Origin: Comamonadaceae bacterium OS-4
Lineage (GTDB): Bacteria > Pseudomonadota > Gammaproteobacteria > Burkholderiales > Burkholderiaceae_C
NCBI GenBank assembly: GCA_027924025.1
Contig: AP026970.1
Coordinates: 3,680,501-3,744,500, forward strand
Direction: 5' to 3'
Length of the DNA: 64,000 nucleotides
Both the position numbers and the translations under genes were made by a program. Position 1 is the first letter of the stretch. The number at the start of each line of letters is the position of its first letter. The notes beneath the pieces are model-generated. The model was not told where the DNA came from. It saw only the letters and a program-made list of their open reading frames with translations, and ran no database searches. Below are positions 45,061-53,900 of this stretch, in pieces.

Positions 45061-46413
45061 ATGTCTGACCCGGTGAACCCACCCGCCTCCGACGCCCACG
45101 CAGATACGCTGCGCCGTTTGCTCAATCGGGTGGAGCGCGAGAAATCGGCCCGCAAACAGGCCGAGCAACTGCTGGAAGAAAAAAGCTTGGCGCTGTTTGA
45201 GGTCAACCAGGCCTTGGAGCAACGGGTAAACGAACGGACTGCGGCCCTACAAGCCGCCTTGGCGCTAGCAGAAGCGGCCAATGTTGCCAAGAGCCGCTTT
45301 CTGGCCATGATGAGTCACGAGATTCGCACGCCGCTGAATGGCGCGCTGGGGCTCACGGAGCTGCTCAAGAGCACCCCACTGAGCGCGGAGCAGTCGCACT
45401 TTGTGGACAACATCTTGCTGGCAGGCAATGCGCTGCTGAACTTGATCAACGACATCTTGGACTTTTCCAAGATTGAGGCCAACCAGATGGAGCTGGAGCG
45501 CATCAGGTTCAATCCCCGGAATTTGGTCGCCGAGACCTTGGACATGTTCCGCCCGCAGGCCAACGCCAAGCAAGTGGCACTGTCACTCCAGATCGATAGC
45601 CATGTGCCCTACGCCGCCACGGGAGACCCCAGCCGCTTGCGCCAAGTGTGGATGAATCTGGTGGGCAACGCACTCAAGTTCACCCACGAGGGGAGCATCA
45701 CCATCAGCCTGCAGTGCACACCGGAAGGGCTGCACTGCTCTGTCAAAGACACGGGCATCGGCATGACCGAAGAGGTCATGCAACAGCTGTTCTCCCCCTT
45801 CAAGCAGGGAGACAGTTCGATTGCCCGAAAATTCGGCGGAACCGGCCTGGGCTTGGTGATTTGCAAAGCCATCATCACGCAGATGGGCGCTGATTTGAAG
45901 GTCGCGAGCCGTCCTGACGAGGGTTCGGAGTTCAGCTTTACTTTATCGGCAGCGTCGTTGGGACTGGAAGCCTCCGATACCTGGATCACACCGCCCGCAC
46001 TACCTGTATCAATCCCTGAGGCGCCCACTACGGACTTGAGTGGCCTGCGTATTTTGTTGGTGGACGATCAACCGATCAATCGACTTCTCGCCCGCAGCCA
46101 ATTGCGGCAGCTCGGTTGCTCACCCGTAGCAGAAGCAGAAAACGGATTGGTCGCTTTGCAAAAGTTGAGCGAGCAGCCCTTCGATGTGGTGTTGATGGAC
46201 ATGCAAATGCCCGAGCTGGATGGCTTGAGCGCGACCAGAGCGCTGCGCACCATGCCGCTGGACATTCAACCTTTTGTGATTGCGATGACTGCCAATGCCT
46301 ACGCAGAAGACCGGGCCGCTTGCAGTGCGGCGGGCATGGATTTCTTTTTGAGTAAACCGGTTCAACTGGACACCCTGCGCGAAGCGCTGAGCAGCATCAC
46401 GGTACCCCGCTAA
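45061..46413 (+). CDS. H-NOX-associated soluble hybrid histidine kinase
   Basis: The 450-aa cytoplasmic protein has a coiled-coil N-terminus (about 15-75), HisKA with His86 in [12 protein letters not shown], an HATPase domain (DTGIGM, GGTGLGL) and a C-terminal receiver with phospho-acceptor Asp380 in VLMDMQMPE. It lacks membrane segments and a sensor of its own, as expected for a kinase whose input is the adjacent H-NOX. Downstream phosphotransfer and output proteins are not in the window. ATG 45061 is 4 bases after the H-NOX stop. Confidence 0.93.
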   Translation: MSDPVNPPASDAHADTLRRLLNRVEREKSARKQAEQLLEEKSLALFEVNQALEQRVNERTAALQAALALAEAANVAKSRFLAMMSHEIRTPLNGALGLTELLKSTPLSAEQSHFVDNILLAGNALLNLINDILDFSKIEANQMELERIRFNPRNLVAETLDMFRPQANAKQVALSLQIDSHVPYAATGDPSRLRQVWMNLVGNALKFTHEGSITISLQCTPEGLHCSVKDTGIGMTEEVMQQLFSPFKQGDSSIARKFGGTGLGLVICKAIITQMGADLKVASRPDEGSEFSFTLSAASLGLEASDTWITPPALPVSIPEAPTTDLSGLRILLVDDQPINRLLARSQLRQLGCSPVAEAENGLVALQKLSEQPFDVVLMDMQMPELDGLSATRALRTMPLDIQPFVIAMTANAYAEDRAACSAAGMDFFLSKPVQLDTLREALSSITVPR

Positions 46414-46597
46414 TGCTGCGTTCCCGGCGCACTGCCGCGATGACAGCGGTGTCTACCCCATCATAGTTTTTATGAATTAATTAGTAAATATCGATTGGAT
46501 ACAGGAATCCGCTTCCGATACCATTCATTCCAGTCCCCGGAGCATGGGCACCATCAACCACAGCCCTCCCGGTGAAGCACTTCAAGGAACCACTCGC

Positions 46598-46837
46598 ATG
46601 ACCCGCTTTGTCCGACAAAACTTATCCACGCTGAAAAAGACTGCCAGTTATTACGTGGTGCACATCAGCGTAGCCGCGATGGTCGCCTACGCAGTCACTG
46701 GCGACGTGCTGATGTCTTTGACACTCAGCTTGCTGGAGCCAACCGTGCAAGCCGTTGCCTTCTTTTTCCATGAAAAAGGCTGGGAGCGCATCAACCAGCG
46801 CAGGGCATTGCGCGCTGCAGAAGGAGCACCCGCATGA
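46598..46837 (+). CDS. DUF2061 small membrane protein
   Basis: This 79-aa protein has two hydrophobic stretches (SYYVVHISVAAMVAYAVTG and LMSLTLSLLEPTVQAVAFF) and the family end FHEKGWERI. DUF2061 members are predicted inner-membrane proteins of unknown function. AAGGAA precedes ATG 46598; the stop overlaps the next start (ATGA), so the two are co-translated. The preceding 184 bases hold an AT-rich stretch (about 46460-46500) that may be the promoter. Confidence 0.85.
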   Translation: MTRFVRQNLSTLKKTASYYVVHISVAAMVAYAVTGDVLMSLTLSLLEPTVQAVAFFFHEKGWERINQRRALRAAEGAPA

Positions 46838-48021
46838 GCCAAGCACCCCTTATCGTTGTCGGTACTGGCGTAGCCGGTTGGTCCACGGTGCGTGAGTTCC
46901 GCAAGCTGGATAGCGCCACACCTGTGGTGTTGATCACGACCGACAGCGGCGACTTCTATGCCAAACCGACACTTTCTAACGCCTATGCACAGAAGCGCAC
47001 GCCGGCCCAGTTGGTCACCACGCCAGCCGCAAAAATGGTAGAGACACTCGCCATCACGCTGATGGCACACACGCAAGTGCTCAGCTTTGACACAGCGGCC
47101 CGCACGGTCACTCTGCAAAATTCCGCAGGCGTTCAGACTTTGGCCTTCAGTCAACTGGTTCTGGCCACCGGTGCTCACCCGATTCGCGTGCCCTTGGCTG
47201 GCAATGCGGCTGACGCAGTGCAATCCGTCAATACCTTGGACGACTTTGCCGCTTTTCATCAAGGGTTAGGGGTGGACGCGAGCCTTCCGGACAGTGGCAA
47301 GGGCAAGACCGTGGTGGTCATGGGTGCCGGCTTGATCGGCTGCGAATTTGCCAACGACCTAGCCCAAGCGGGTGTGCACGTTCATGTGAGCGATCTGGCA
47401 CCCCGCCCTTTGGCGGCCTTGCTGCCCGAAGCCGCCAGCCAGCAGTTGGAAAGCGCCCTTGCAGGCCTGGGCATTGAGTGGCACTTCGGCACCTCTGTGG
47501 CCAAGGTGGAGCATGGCGAAGGCAAGCGCTTGTCTATCACTTTGTCAGACGGTCGCAGCCTCGTGGCCGATAGCGTGCTCAGCGCCATCGGGCTCCGGGC
47601 CGACACCGAGCTTGCCCGATCCGCGGGCCTCGTGTGTGAACGGGGTGTTGTGGTCAACGCGCTGCTGGAGACTTCGGCGCCGGGCGTATATGCCTTGGGG
47701 GATTGTGTGCAGTACGAGAGCGCAGGACAGCGCACCCTGCCCTATGTGATGCCGGTGATGACGGCTGCACGCGCCTTGGCGGCTACGCTGGCGGGCACAC
47801 CCACTGAGGTGGTATTTCCACTGATGCCTGTCAGTGTCAAAACACCCGCTTTACCCTTGGTGGTTGCCGCAGCACACCCTGCAGTAGCGGGTGACTGGGA
47901 GGCCGAAGGTGGAGAGGGTGCATGGCGCTTTGTAGACAAAGCGGGCGTACAACGCGGCTTTGTGCTTGCCGGAAAGAGCACCGCGCGCCGCATGGAAATG
48001 TCCAAACTCACCACGCAGTAA
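46834..48021 (+). CDS. FAD-dependent pyridine nucleotide-disulfide oxidoreductase (rubredoxin reductase-like)
   Basis: The 395-aa flavoprotein has an N-terminal FAD site (IVVGTGVAGWSTVREF), an NAD(P)H site (VVMGAGLIGCEFANDL, about 155-170) and the second FAD motif GVYALGDCVQY (about 288-298). The overall layout matches NAD(P)H:rubredoxin reductase/NorW. No rubredoxin or flavorubredoxin gene is adjacent. It lies downstream of H-NOX sensing genes, so a link to NO or oxygen stress is possible but inferential. Confidence 0.88.
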   Translation: MSQAPLIVVGTGVAGWSTVREFRKLDSATPVVLITTDSGDFYAKPTLSNAYAQKRTPAQLVTTPAAKMVETLAITLMAHTQVLSFDTAARTVTLQNSAGVQTLAFSQLVLATGAHPIRVPLAGNAADAVQSVNTLDDFAAFHQGLGVDASLPDSGKGKTVVVMGAGLIGCEFANDLAQAGVHVHVSDLAPRPLAALLPEAASQQLESALAGLGIEWHFGTSVAKVEHGEGKRLSITLSDGRSLVADSVLSAIGLRADTELARSAGLVCERGVVVNALLETSAPGVYALGDCVQYESAGQRTLPYVMPVMTAARALAATLAGTPTEVVFPLMPVSVKTPALPLVVAAAHPAVAGDWEAEGGEGAWRFVDKAGVQRGFVLAGKSTARRMEMSKLTTQ

Positions 48022-48164
48022 TTGGACATAAACCCATACCCCATTCGCATAAAGTTGACCTCCTTACAGGTAAGCCTTTAGTAAGCGAGGTCTACAATGC
48101 AAAGCCCATTAACGTGCTGCGGGTCACGCGCCTTTGCTAGAGCCCCAGCCGCAGAGGAAGCCGA

Positions 48165-50525
48165 ATGACAGATCTGATCCAGCCGCTTACGCCACGTCCC
48201 CCTGTTTCAAATTCCGCTGAGAAAAAAGCCCAGTTGCGTCAAGCAGCGCTGGAGTACCACGAGTTCCCGACCCCGGGCAAAGTGGCGATTGCGGCGACCA
48301 AACAGCTGATCAACCAACACGATCTGGCGCTGGCGTATTCGCCCGGCGTGGCTGCTCCCTGCGAAGAAATCGTCAAAGACCCCAACAACGCTTTCAAATA
48401 CACCAGTCGGGGTAACTTGGTTGCGGTGATCACCAACGGAACCGCAGTGCTGGGCCTGGGTGACATCGGCCCCTTGGCCTCCAAGCCGGTCATGGAAGGC
48501 AAGGGCGTCTTGTTCAAGAAGTTCGCCGGCATCGATGTGTTCGACATCGAAATCGATGAAAAGAACGACCTCGACAAGCTGGTTGACATCATCGCCTCGC
48601 TAGAGCCCACCTTTGGTGGCATCAACCTTGAAGACATCAAGGCGCCTGACTGCTTCTACGTGGAGCGCAAGCTGCGCGAGCGGATGAAGATCCCGGTGTT
48701 CCACGATGACCAGCATGGCACTGCCATTTGCGTGGGCGCCGCCATTTTGAACGGCTTGAAAGTCGCAGGTAAAGACCCCAAATCGGTCAAGCTGGTGACG
48801 TCCGGCGCGGGCGCCGCTGCATTGGCCTGCCTTGGCTTGTTGGTGAAGCTAGGTATTCCACGCGAAAACATTTTCGTGACTGACCTGGCAGGCGTGGTCT
48901 ATGAGGGCCGCACCGAGCTGATGGACGAAGACAAGATCCAGTTCGCCCAAAAAACCGACGCACGCACTTTGCGTGAAGTCATTGCCGGTGCCGACATTTT
49001 CTTAGGCTTGTCCGCGGGCGGCGTGCTGAAGGCGGACATGGTGAAATCGATGGCGGCGCGCCCTCTGATTTTCGCTCTGGCCAACCCCACCCCGGAAATC
49101 TTGCCTGAAGAAGTCAAAGCGGTACGTGACGACGCCATCATGGCCACCGGACGCACTGACTACCCCAATCAGGTCAACAACGTCCTGTGTTTCCCCTACA
49201 TCTTCCGCGGCGCGTTGGATGCAGGTGCTTCCACGATCACCCTGGAGATGGAAATCGCTGCGGTACACGCCATTGCAGAGCTTGCCCAAGCGGAGCAAAG
49301 CGAAGTGGTGGCAGCCGCCTATGTGGGCGAGCAACTGGCGTTCGGACCGGAATATCTGATTCCCAAGCCGTTTGACCCGCGCTTGATGATGAAGATTGCT
49401 CCCGCAGTTGCCCAAGCCGCAGCGGACAGCGGCGTGGCCTTGCGCCCGATCCAAGACATGGATGCCTACCGCGACAAGTTGCAAAGCTTTGTCTACGCAT
49501 CCGGCACCACCATGAAGCCGATATTCAATGCCGCCAAAAAGGCACTGAAGAAGCGCGTGGCCTACGCGGAAGGCGAAGACGAGCGCGTGCTGCGCGCTGC
49601 GCAAATCGTGGTGGACGAGCGTTTGGCGCTCCCGACCCTGATTGGTCGCCCTGCAGTGATTGCTGAGCGGATTGAAAAATTCGGGCTCCGCTTGAAAGAG
49701 AACGTGGACTACAACGTCGTCAACGTGGAGCAGGACCACCGCTACCGCGACTTCTGGCAGACCTACCACCAGATGACCGAACGCAAGGGCGTGACGGTGC
49801 AGATGGCCAAAATCGAAATGCGCCGCCGCCTGACCCTGATCGGCTCGATGTTGCTGCACAAGGGTGATGTCGATGGCTTGATCTGCGGTACCTGGGGCAC
49901 CACCGCGACCCACTTGCAGTACATCGACCAGGTGATCGGCAAGCGCCAGGGCGGCAGCCCCAGCACGCCCCAGGATGTCCAGATTTACGCGTGCATGAAC
50001 GGCCTGATGCTGCCTAACCGCCAGGTGTTTTTGGTCGACACGCATGTGAATTACGACCCCAGCGCAGAAGAGCTGTGCGAAATCACGGTCATGGCCGCCG
50101 AGGAAATGATGCGCTTTGGCTTCAAGCCCAAGGCGGCGCTGCTGAGCCACTCCAACTTCGGCAGCAGCAACGAGCCCAGCGCGATCAAGATGCGCCGTAC
50201 CTTGGAGCTATTGCGTGAACAAGCCCCGTGGCTGGAAGTCGACGGGGAAATGCACGGCGATGTCGCGCTGGACAGCGCGGCACGCAAAGCCCTGATGCCC
50301 AACAGCACCTTGCATGGCGATGCAAACCTCTTGGTTCTGCCCAATATCGATGCTGCCAATATTGCCTACAACCTGCTCAAAACAGCGGCGGGCGGCAACA
50401 TTGCCATCGGGCCTGTGTTGTTGGGCGCAGCCAAACCGGTGCACGTTTTGACTGCCAGCACCACGGTCCGGCGCATTGTGAATATGACAGCGTTGACAGT
50501 GGCTGACGCCAACGCAACACGCTGA
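48165..50525 (+). CDS. maeB: NADP-dependent malic enzyme (malic enzyme-phosphotransacetylase fusion)
   Basis: The 786-aa enzyme decarboxylates malate to pyruvate with NADP. Residues about 20-440 form the malic enzyme domains ([41 protein letters not shown]) and about 455-775 a phosphate acetyl/butyryl transferase-like domain, probably regulatory. AGAGGAAG precedes the ATG. A TACAAT lies upstream at 48093-48098 as a possible -10. Followed by terminator hairpins. Confidence 0.96.
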   Translation: MTDLIQPLTPRPPVSNSAEKKAQLRQAALEYHEFPTPGKVAIAATKQLINQHDLALAYSPGVAAPCEEIVKDPNNAFKYTSRGNLVAVITNGTAVLGLGDIGPLASKPVMEGKGVLFKKFAGIDVFDIEIDEKNDLDKLVDIIASLEPTFGGINLEDIKAPDCFYVERKLRERMKIPVFHDDQHGTAICVGAAILNGLKVAGKDPKSVKLVTSGAGAAALACLGLLVKLGIPRENIFVTDLAGVVYEGRTELMDEDKIQFAQKTDARTLREVIAGADIFLGLSAGGVLKADMVKSMAARPLIFALANPTPEILPEEVKAVRDDAIMATGRTDYPNQVNNVLCFPYIFRGALDAGASTITLEMEIAAVHAIAELAQAEQSEVVAAAYVGEQLAFGPEYLIPKPFDPRLMMKIAPAVAQAAADSGVALRPIQDMDAYRDKLQSFVYASGTTMKPIFNAAKKALKKRVAYAEGEDERVLRAAQIVVDERLALPTLIGRPAVIAERIEKFGLRLKENVDYNVVNVEQDHRYRDFWQTYHQMTERKGVTVQMAKIEMRRRLTLIGSMLLHKGDVDGLICGTWGTTATHLQYIDQVIGKRQGGSPSTPQDVQIYACMNGLMLPNRQVFLVDTHVNYDPSAEELCEITVMAAEEMMRFGFKPKAALLSHSNFGSSNEPSAIKMRRTLELLREQAPWLEVDGEMHGDVALDSAARKALMPNSTLHGDANLLVLPNIDAANIAYNLLKTAAGGNIAIGPVLLGAAKPVHVLTASTTVRRIVNMTALTVADANATR

Positions 50526-50567
50526 AAACGGAGGGGCCTCGCCCCTCAAATTCTGTAAATCTTGTGT

Positions 50568-50606
50568 AAGGGCTTGCTTATTTATTGAGCAAGCCCTTGC
50601 TTTTTT
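50568..50606 (+). terminator. Rho-independent terminator after maeB
   Basis: An 11-bp stem AAGGGCTTGCT/AGCAAGCCCTT (50568-50578 and 50588-50598) is followed by TTTTTT (50601-50606). A smaller hairpin GAGGGGC-CTC-GCCCCTC (50531-50547) lies between it and the maeB stop. Confidence 0.85.
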
Positions 50607-50640
50607 GTGCTGTTTCCGCGACACTAGTGGCTTAGTTTTT

Positions 50641-50652
50641 CGGGTTAACCCG
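50641..50652. promoter_or_regulatory. 12-bp palindrome upstream of the ribonuclease gene
   Basis: CGGGTTAACCCG is perfectly symmetric and ends 22 bases before the GTG start of the ribonuclease gene. It could be an operator or chance; there is no second copy nearby. Confidence 0.3.
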
Positions 50653-50674
50653 CAGTAGTCGCAAAGGATTCTGG

Positions 50675-51067
50675 GTGCACAAGGGAGTCATCAAGTTAGT
50701 ACTTACTGGCTTGTTTTTATCGGTAGCGCTGACCTCTGGGCATGTAATTGCCAAAGAGACACCCGGCTTCGCAACAGACAGCGTCGTCTCACTCAACAGC
50801 CTGCCGCCCCAAGCGCGCACGACCTACCAACTGGTACTGCAAGGGGGGCCATTTCCCTACGACAAAGACGGCAGTGTTTTCGGTAACCGGGAGCGATTGC
50901 TCCCCCAACAAACACGTGGTTTCTACCGTGAGTACACCGTCAAAACCCCTGGCGCCTCCAACCGAGGTGCCCGAAGAATTGTGTGTGGTGGACGCCAGAT
51001 CACGGCGCCACAAGCTTGTTACTACACGGCCGATCACTATGCGAGTTTTCGCAAGATCGTGCCCTGA
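50675..51067 (+). CDS. Secreted guanyl-specific ribonuclease (RNase Sa/barnase superfamily)
   Basis: This 130-aa RNase has an N-terminal hydrophobic signal (about 5-26) and then the microbial RNase core: LPPQARTTYQLVLQGGPFPY, DKDGSVFGNRERLLP and REYTVKTPG. Putative catalytic residues are Glu86, Arg100 and His121 (YYTADHYASF), all in place. It cleaves RNA after guanine in the family. The start is GTG 50675 with AAAGGA upstream. A barstar-type inhibitor follows 34 bases later, so the pair is a toxin with its immunity protein; export suggests a role outside the cell or in the periplasm. Confidence 0.88.
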   Translation: MHKGVIKLVLTGLFLSVALTSGHVIAKETPGFATDSVVSLNSLPPQARTTYQLVLQGGPFPYDKDGSVFGNRERLLPQQTRGFYREYTVKTPGASNRGARRIVCGGRQITAPQACYYTADHYASFRKIVP

Positions 51068-51101
51068 ATCGAATTTTGTACTTTGAGAAAGAGAATCGGG
51101 G

Positions 51102-51503
51102 ATGGATATGCCACTTCGAACTGTTAGAACGAATATCGTTCAGTCGATCCGCGCTTTTCGCGTGTCGGACTTACAAGAAGCCGCTCAGGGTCTGGGCCAC
51201 CACTTTTTGTACGCCAATTTGGCGGACGCGCAAACCAAACAAGATGTGTTGGACATGATCGGACAGCAATTCATGCTGCCCACGACTGTCAGCAAAAACT
51301 TTGATGCGCTGTACGACAACCTGACGGATCCCGTCCACAAATCAGGCCCACAGCCCGGTTTTGTAGCCGTGCTGGAGCACATTCCGGCCAACGTGAAGTT
51401 CGACAAGGAAGCGCGCGAGCAGTTGCTCGACATTTTCCGCGACACTGCAGATTACTGGGGAGACCGGAAAATTCCATTCCGATGCTTCTATTCTTTTCTG
51501 TAG
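51102..51503 (+). CDS. Barstar-family ribonuclease inhibitor
   Basis: The 133-aa protein has the barstar fold pattern, with LQEAAQGLGHHFLYANLADAQ, TKQDVLDMIGQQF, PTTVSKNFDALYDNLTD (the helix and acidic loop that fill the RNase active site) and the C-terminal strand IPFRCFYSFL. It would neutralise the RNase encoded just upstream before its export. GAGAATCGGGG precedes ATG 51102. Confidence 0.9.
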   Translation: MDMPLRTVRTNIVQSIRAFRVSDLQEAAQGLGHHFLYANLADAQTKQDVLDMIGQQFMLPTTVSKNFDALYDNLTDPVHKSGPQPGFVAVLEHIPANVKFDKEAREQLLDIFRDTADYWGDRKIPFRCFYSFL

Positions 51504-51697
51504 CCCGTTCTGCACAAACCAGCCAAGCAGAACGGGCGAACGAGGCAAGCAGCGATGCCGTGGCCGAAGTGGCCATCGCAGAGCCCGTAACCGAGAGTGG
51601 TGAAAAAATGCCCACTGACAAGTTATTGGACGTATCACCTTTGGCGCTGCGCATGAGCAGCCCTTTCAATGCAGGTTATTGGCTGGCAGCAGCTTAA
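51482..51697 (+). CDS. Small open frame overlapping the barstar 3' end, doubtful
   Basis: A 71-codon frame from ATG 51482 overlaps the last 22 bases of the barstar gene and ends 19 bases before a terminator. It is Ala/Ser/Glu-rich, has a weak hydrophobic start and no recognisable family or strong ribosome site. Kept because it fills the only space before the terminator; it may be untranslated 3' sequence. Confidence 0.2.
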   Translation: MLLFFSVARSAQTSQAERANEASSDAVAEVAIAEPVTESGEKMPTDKLLDVSPLALRMSSPFNAGYWLAAA

Positions 51698-51716
51698 AAA
51701 TCCCGCATTGCGCAAT

Positions 51717-51748
51717 AAAAAAGGCCTGTCGATGACAGGCCTTTTTTT
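51717..51748. terminator. Bidirectional Rho-independent terminator
   Basis: A6, then GGCCTGTC-GAT-GACAGGCC (8-bp stem, 3-base loop), then T7. It can end both the RNase-barstar operon (plus) and the lptD-surA-rsmA operon (minus), which stops 45 bases further on. Confidence 0.88.
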
Positions 51749-51792
51749 CGCCCCCGAGTTTTCTGTTCAGGGGCTTCAGACAGGAAGCCTGA

Positions 51793-52584
51793 TCAGGTTT
51801 TGATAGCCTGCACCAACGCGACGTATTCCTCCACCGGCACTTCTTGCGCGCGGCGCTGGACATCAAACTGCCCGGTAAAGCCTTTTTGCTCCAACCATGC
51901 ACCCAAGGTGTGGCGCAGCAGTTTGCGGCGCTGGCTGAAGGCGACTTGCACCATTTCTGAAAACAAGGCGATATCGAGCACCGGCGGCTGCGCCAAGGGC
52001 ACCATCCGCACGACCGCGCTATTGACGCGTGGCGGGGGGTCAAAGCACTCGGGCGGAACAAACAAAACATCTTCCATGGCGTAGCGCCACTGCAGCATCA
52101 CGCTCAAGCGACTGAAATCGGAGCTATCGGGTGCTGCCACCATCCGGTCGATCACCTCTTTTTGCAGCATAAAGTGCTGGTCTTCGATGCGGTCTACGTG
52201 ATCCAACAGGTGAAAAAGAATCGGGGTCGAGATGTTGTAGGGCAAGTTACCCACCACACGGAGCTTGCCAGATGCGGCCTTGGTACCAGACTCCTGGGCC
52301 ACCGGCGCGATCTCAATGGCACTGAAATCCACATTCAAGACATCTGACTCGATCACGGTGAGTTGCGGGTGACTGCGCAGCCGCTTGGCGAGGTCGCGGT
52401 CCAGTTCGATCACCGTCAAATGCCCCAAACGCTCCACCAGAGGCTGGGTCAGGGCGGCAAGGCCGGGCCCGATCTCGACCACAGGTTGACCGGGTTGGGG
52501 ATCAATCGCCTGCACGATGGCGTCAATGATGCCGGCATCCGACAGAAAATGCTGTCCAAAGCGTTTGCGCGCCAAATGTTTCAT
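51793..52584 (-). CDS. rsmA: 16S rRNA (adenine1518-N6/adenine1519-N6)-dimethyltransferase
   Basis: RsmA/KsgA (263 aa) dimethylates two adenines in the 3' end of 16S rRNA. It has the N-terminal [13 protein letters not shown] motif [14 protein letters not shown], and catalytic NLPYNIS (motif IV). It is the last gene of lptD-surA-rsmA, overlapping surA by 4 bases (ATGA). Confidence 0.97.
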   Translation of the reverse strand: MKHLARKRFGQHFLSDAGIIDAIVQAIDPQPGQPVVEIGPGLAALTQPLVERLGHLTVIELDRDLAKRLRSHPQLTVIESDVLNVDFSAIEIAPVAQESGTKAASGKLRVVGNLPYNISTPILFHLLDHVDRIEDQHFMLQKEVIDRMVAAPDSSDFSRLSVMLQWRYAMEDVLFVPPECFDPPPRVNSAVVRMVPLAQPPVLDIALFSEMVQVAFSQRRKLLRHTLGAWLEQKGFTGQFDVQRRAQEVPVEEYVALVQAIKT

Positions 52585-53900
52585 AGCGGTGCCTCGCGCA
52601 GCTCGACAAACGCCCGAGCCCGCACATCACGCGCCCACGCGGTGTAGGCCTCCTCGTAGCGGCTTTGTCGCAATTGGGCACGCACCGACTCGCGAACCTG
52701 TTGGGGACTCAGTTCCACACGGCGACGGTCATTCAGTTGAATCAAGTGCACACCAAACCGCGACACCACGGGTGGGCTGACCGCCCCTTCTTCTTGCAAG
52801 CGGCCCATGGCTTCCTCAAACTCCGGTACAAACATCCCCGGGGAGGCCCAGCCCAAATCGCCACCCTGCTCAGCAGAAGTGTCTTGCGACATCTTGCGCG
52901 CCACACTGGCGAAGTCCGCTTGGCCACTGACGATCTGTTTGCGCACCTCGGTCAACCTCGCGATCGCCTGTGCTTGCGTCATTTGGGCATTGGTGCGCAA
53001 CAAAATATGCCGTGCACGGGTCTGCACCATCGTCACCACCAGGCGTTCCGGCGCTTTGCGTTCTATCAGTTTCAATATGTGAAAGCCGGCACCGGTACGC
53101 ACTACGTCGGAGACTTGGCTAGGCTGCAGGCCCTGGGTTGCCGTCACAAAAGCGGGGGGCAAACGGTCGCCCCGACGCAACCCGATTTGCCCGCCATTCT
53201 TGCGATCCGCTGCCGAAAATTCCTGGACCAAGGCATTGAAGTCCTCGCCATTGCGGGCACGCTGCATCAGCTTTTGGGCTTTCAATAACAAGGCCGCGGT
53301 TTCCTCGCCGTTGGCCTTCTCGGGCAGCACCAACAAAATCTGGGCGAGGTTGATTTCCTGGGTAAATGGGTCCGTATTCGTCGCCTGCTGTTCTTGGATC
53401 GCCCGATCGACATCCACATCTGAAATACGGATGGACGACTCCACTTCCCGCTCGTGCAGCCGGTTCAGAATCAACTGATCCCGCAAATTGTTACGGAAGC
53501 TGGTGACAGAAAACCCGTCATTGGCGGCCTTTTGGCGGAGCGCATCCACGTCCAGTCCATTCTGGCTGGCGATGTTTTGCTCGGCCCGATCAATAGCGAC
53601 CGCATCCATCCGGATACCCTGCTCCCGCGCCAGTTGCAGCTGAGCCCGGTCATTGATCAGCCTGTCCAAAACCAAACGACGCAACTCCTCAGCACCGGGT
53701 ACAGGGCGCCCCTGCTGCGCCAGTTGCTGCCCGACACGACGGACTTCAAGGTTCATCTCTTGGAAAGTGATGGGCTCAGAGTTCACGACTGCCACGATGT
53801 AGTCTGCGGCTTGGCTGGTCTGTGCCATCGATGCGGGTACCGACACGGTCAACATGCAGGCCAGGGCCAACGCCCTCACACAAAAATTCATGGTTTTCAT
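52581..53900 (-). CDS. surA: Periplasmic chaperone and peptidyl-prolyl isomerase SurA
   Basis: SurA (439 aa) guides outer-membrane proteins through the periplasm. It has a signal peptide (to about residue 26), a SurA N-terminal chaperone domain (about 30-170) and two rotamase (parvulin) domains (about 185-285 and 295-395, with [16 protein letters not shown] and [16 protein letters not shown]). Start overlaps the lptD stop (ATGA); a second Met is at position 4. Confidence 0.96.
   Translation of the reverse strand: MKTMNFCVRALALACMLTVSVPASMAQTSQAADYIVAVVNSEPITFQEMNLEVRRVGQQLAQQGRPVPGAEELRRLVLDRLINDRAQLQLAREQGIRMDAVAIDRAEQNIASQNGLDVDALRQKAANDGFSVTSFRNNLRDQLILNRLHEREVESSIRISDVDVDRAIQEQQATNTDPFTQEINLAQILLVLPEKANGEETAALLLKAQKLMQRARNGEDFNALVQEFSAADRKNGGQIGLRRGDRLPPAFVTATQGLQPSQVSDVVRTGAGFHILKLIERKAPERLVVTMVQTRARHILLRTNAQMTQAQAIARLTEVRKQIVSGQADFASVARKMSQDTSAEQGGDLGWASPGMFVPEFEEAMGRLQEEGAVSPPVVSRFGVHLIQLNDRRRVELSPQQVRESVRAQLRQSRYEEAYTAWARDVRARAFVELREAPL

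Noticed and set aside
49002..50150. Long open frame opposite maeB
   Set aside because: Antisense shadow with no recognisable domain.
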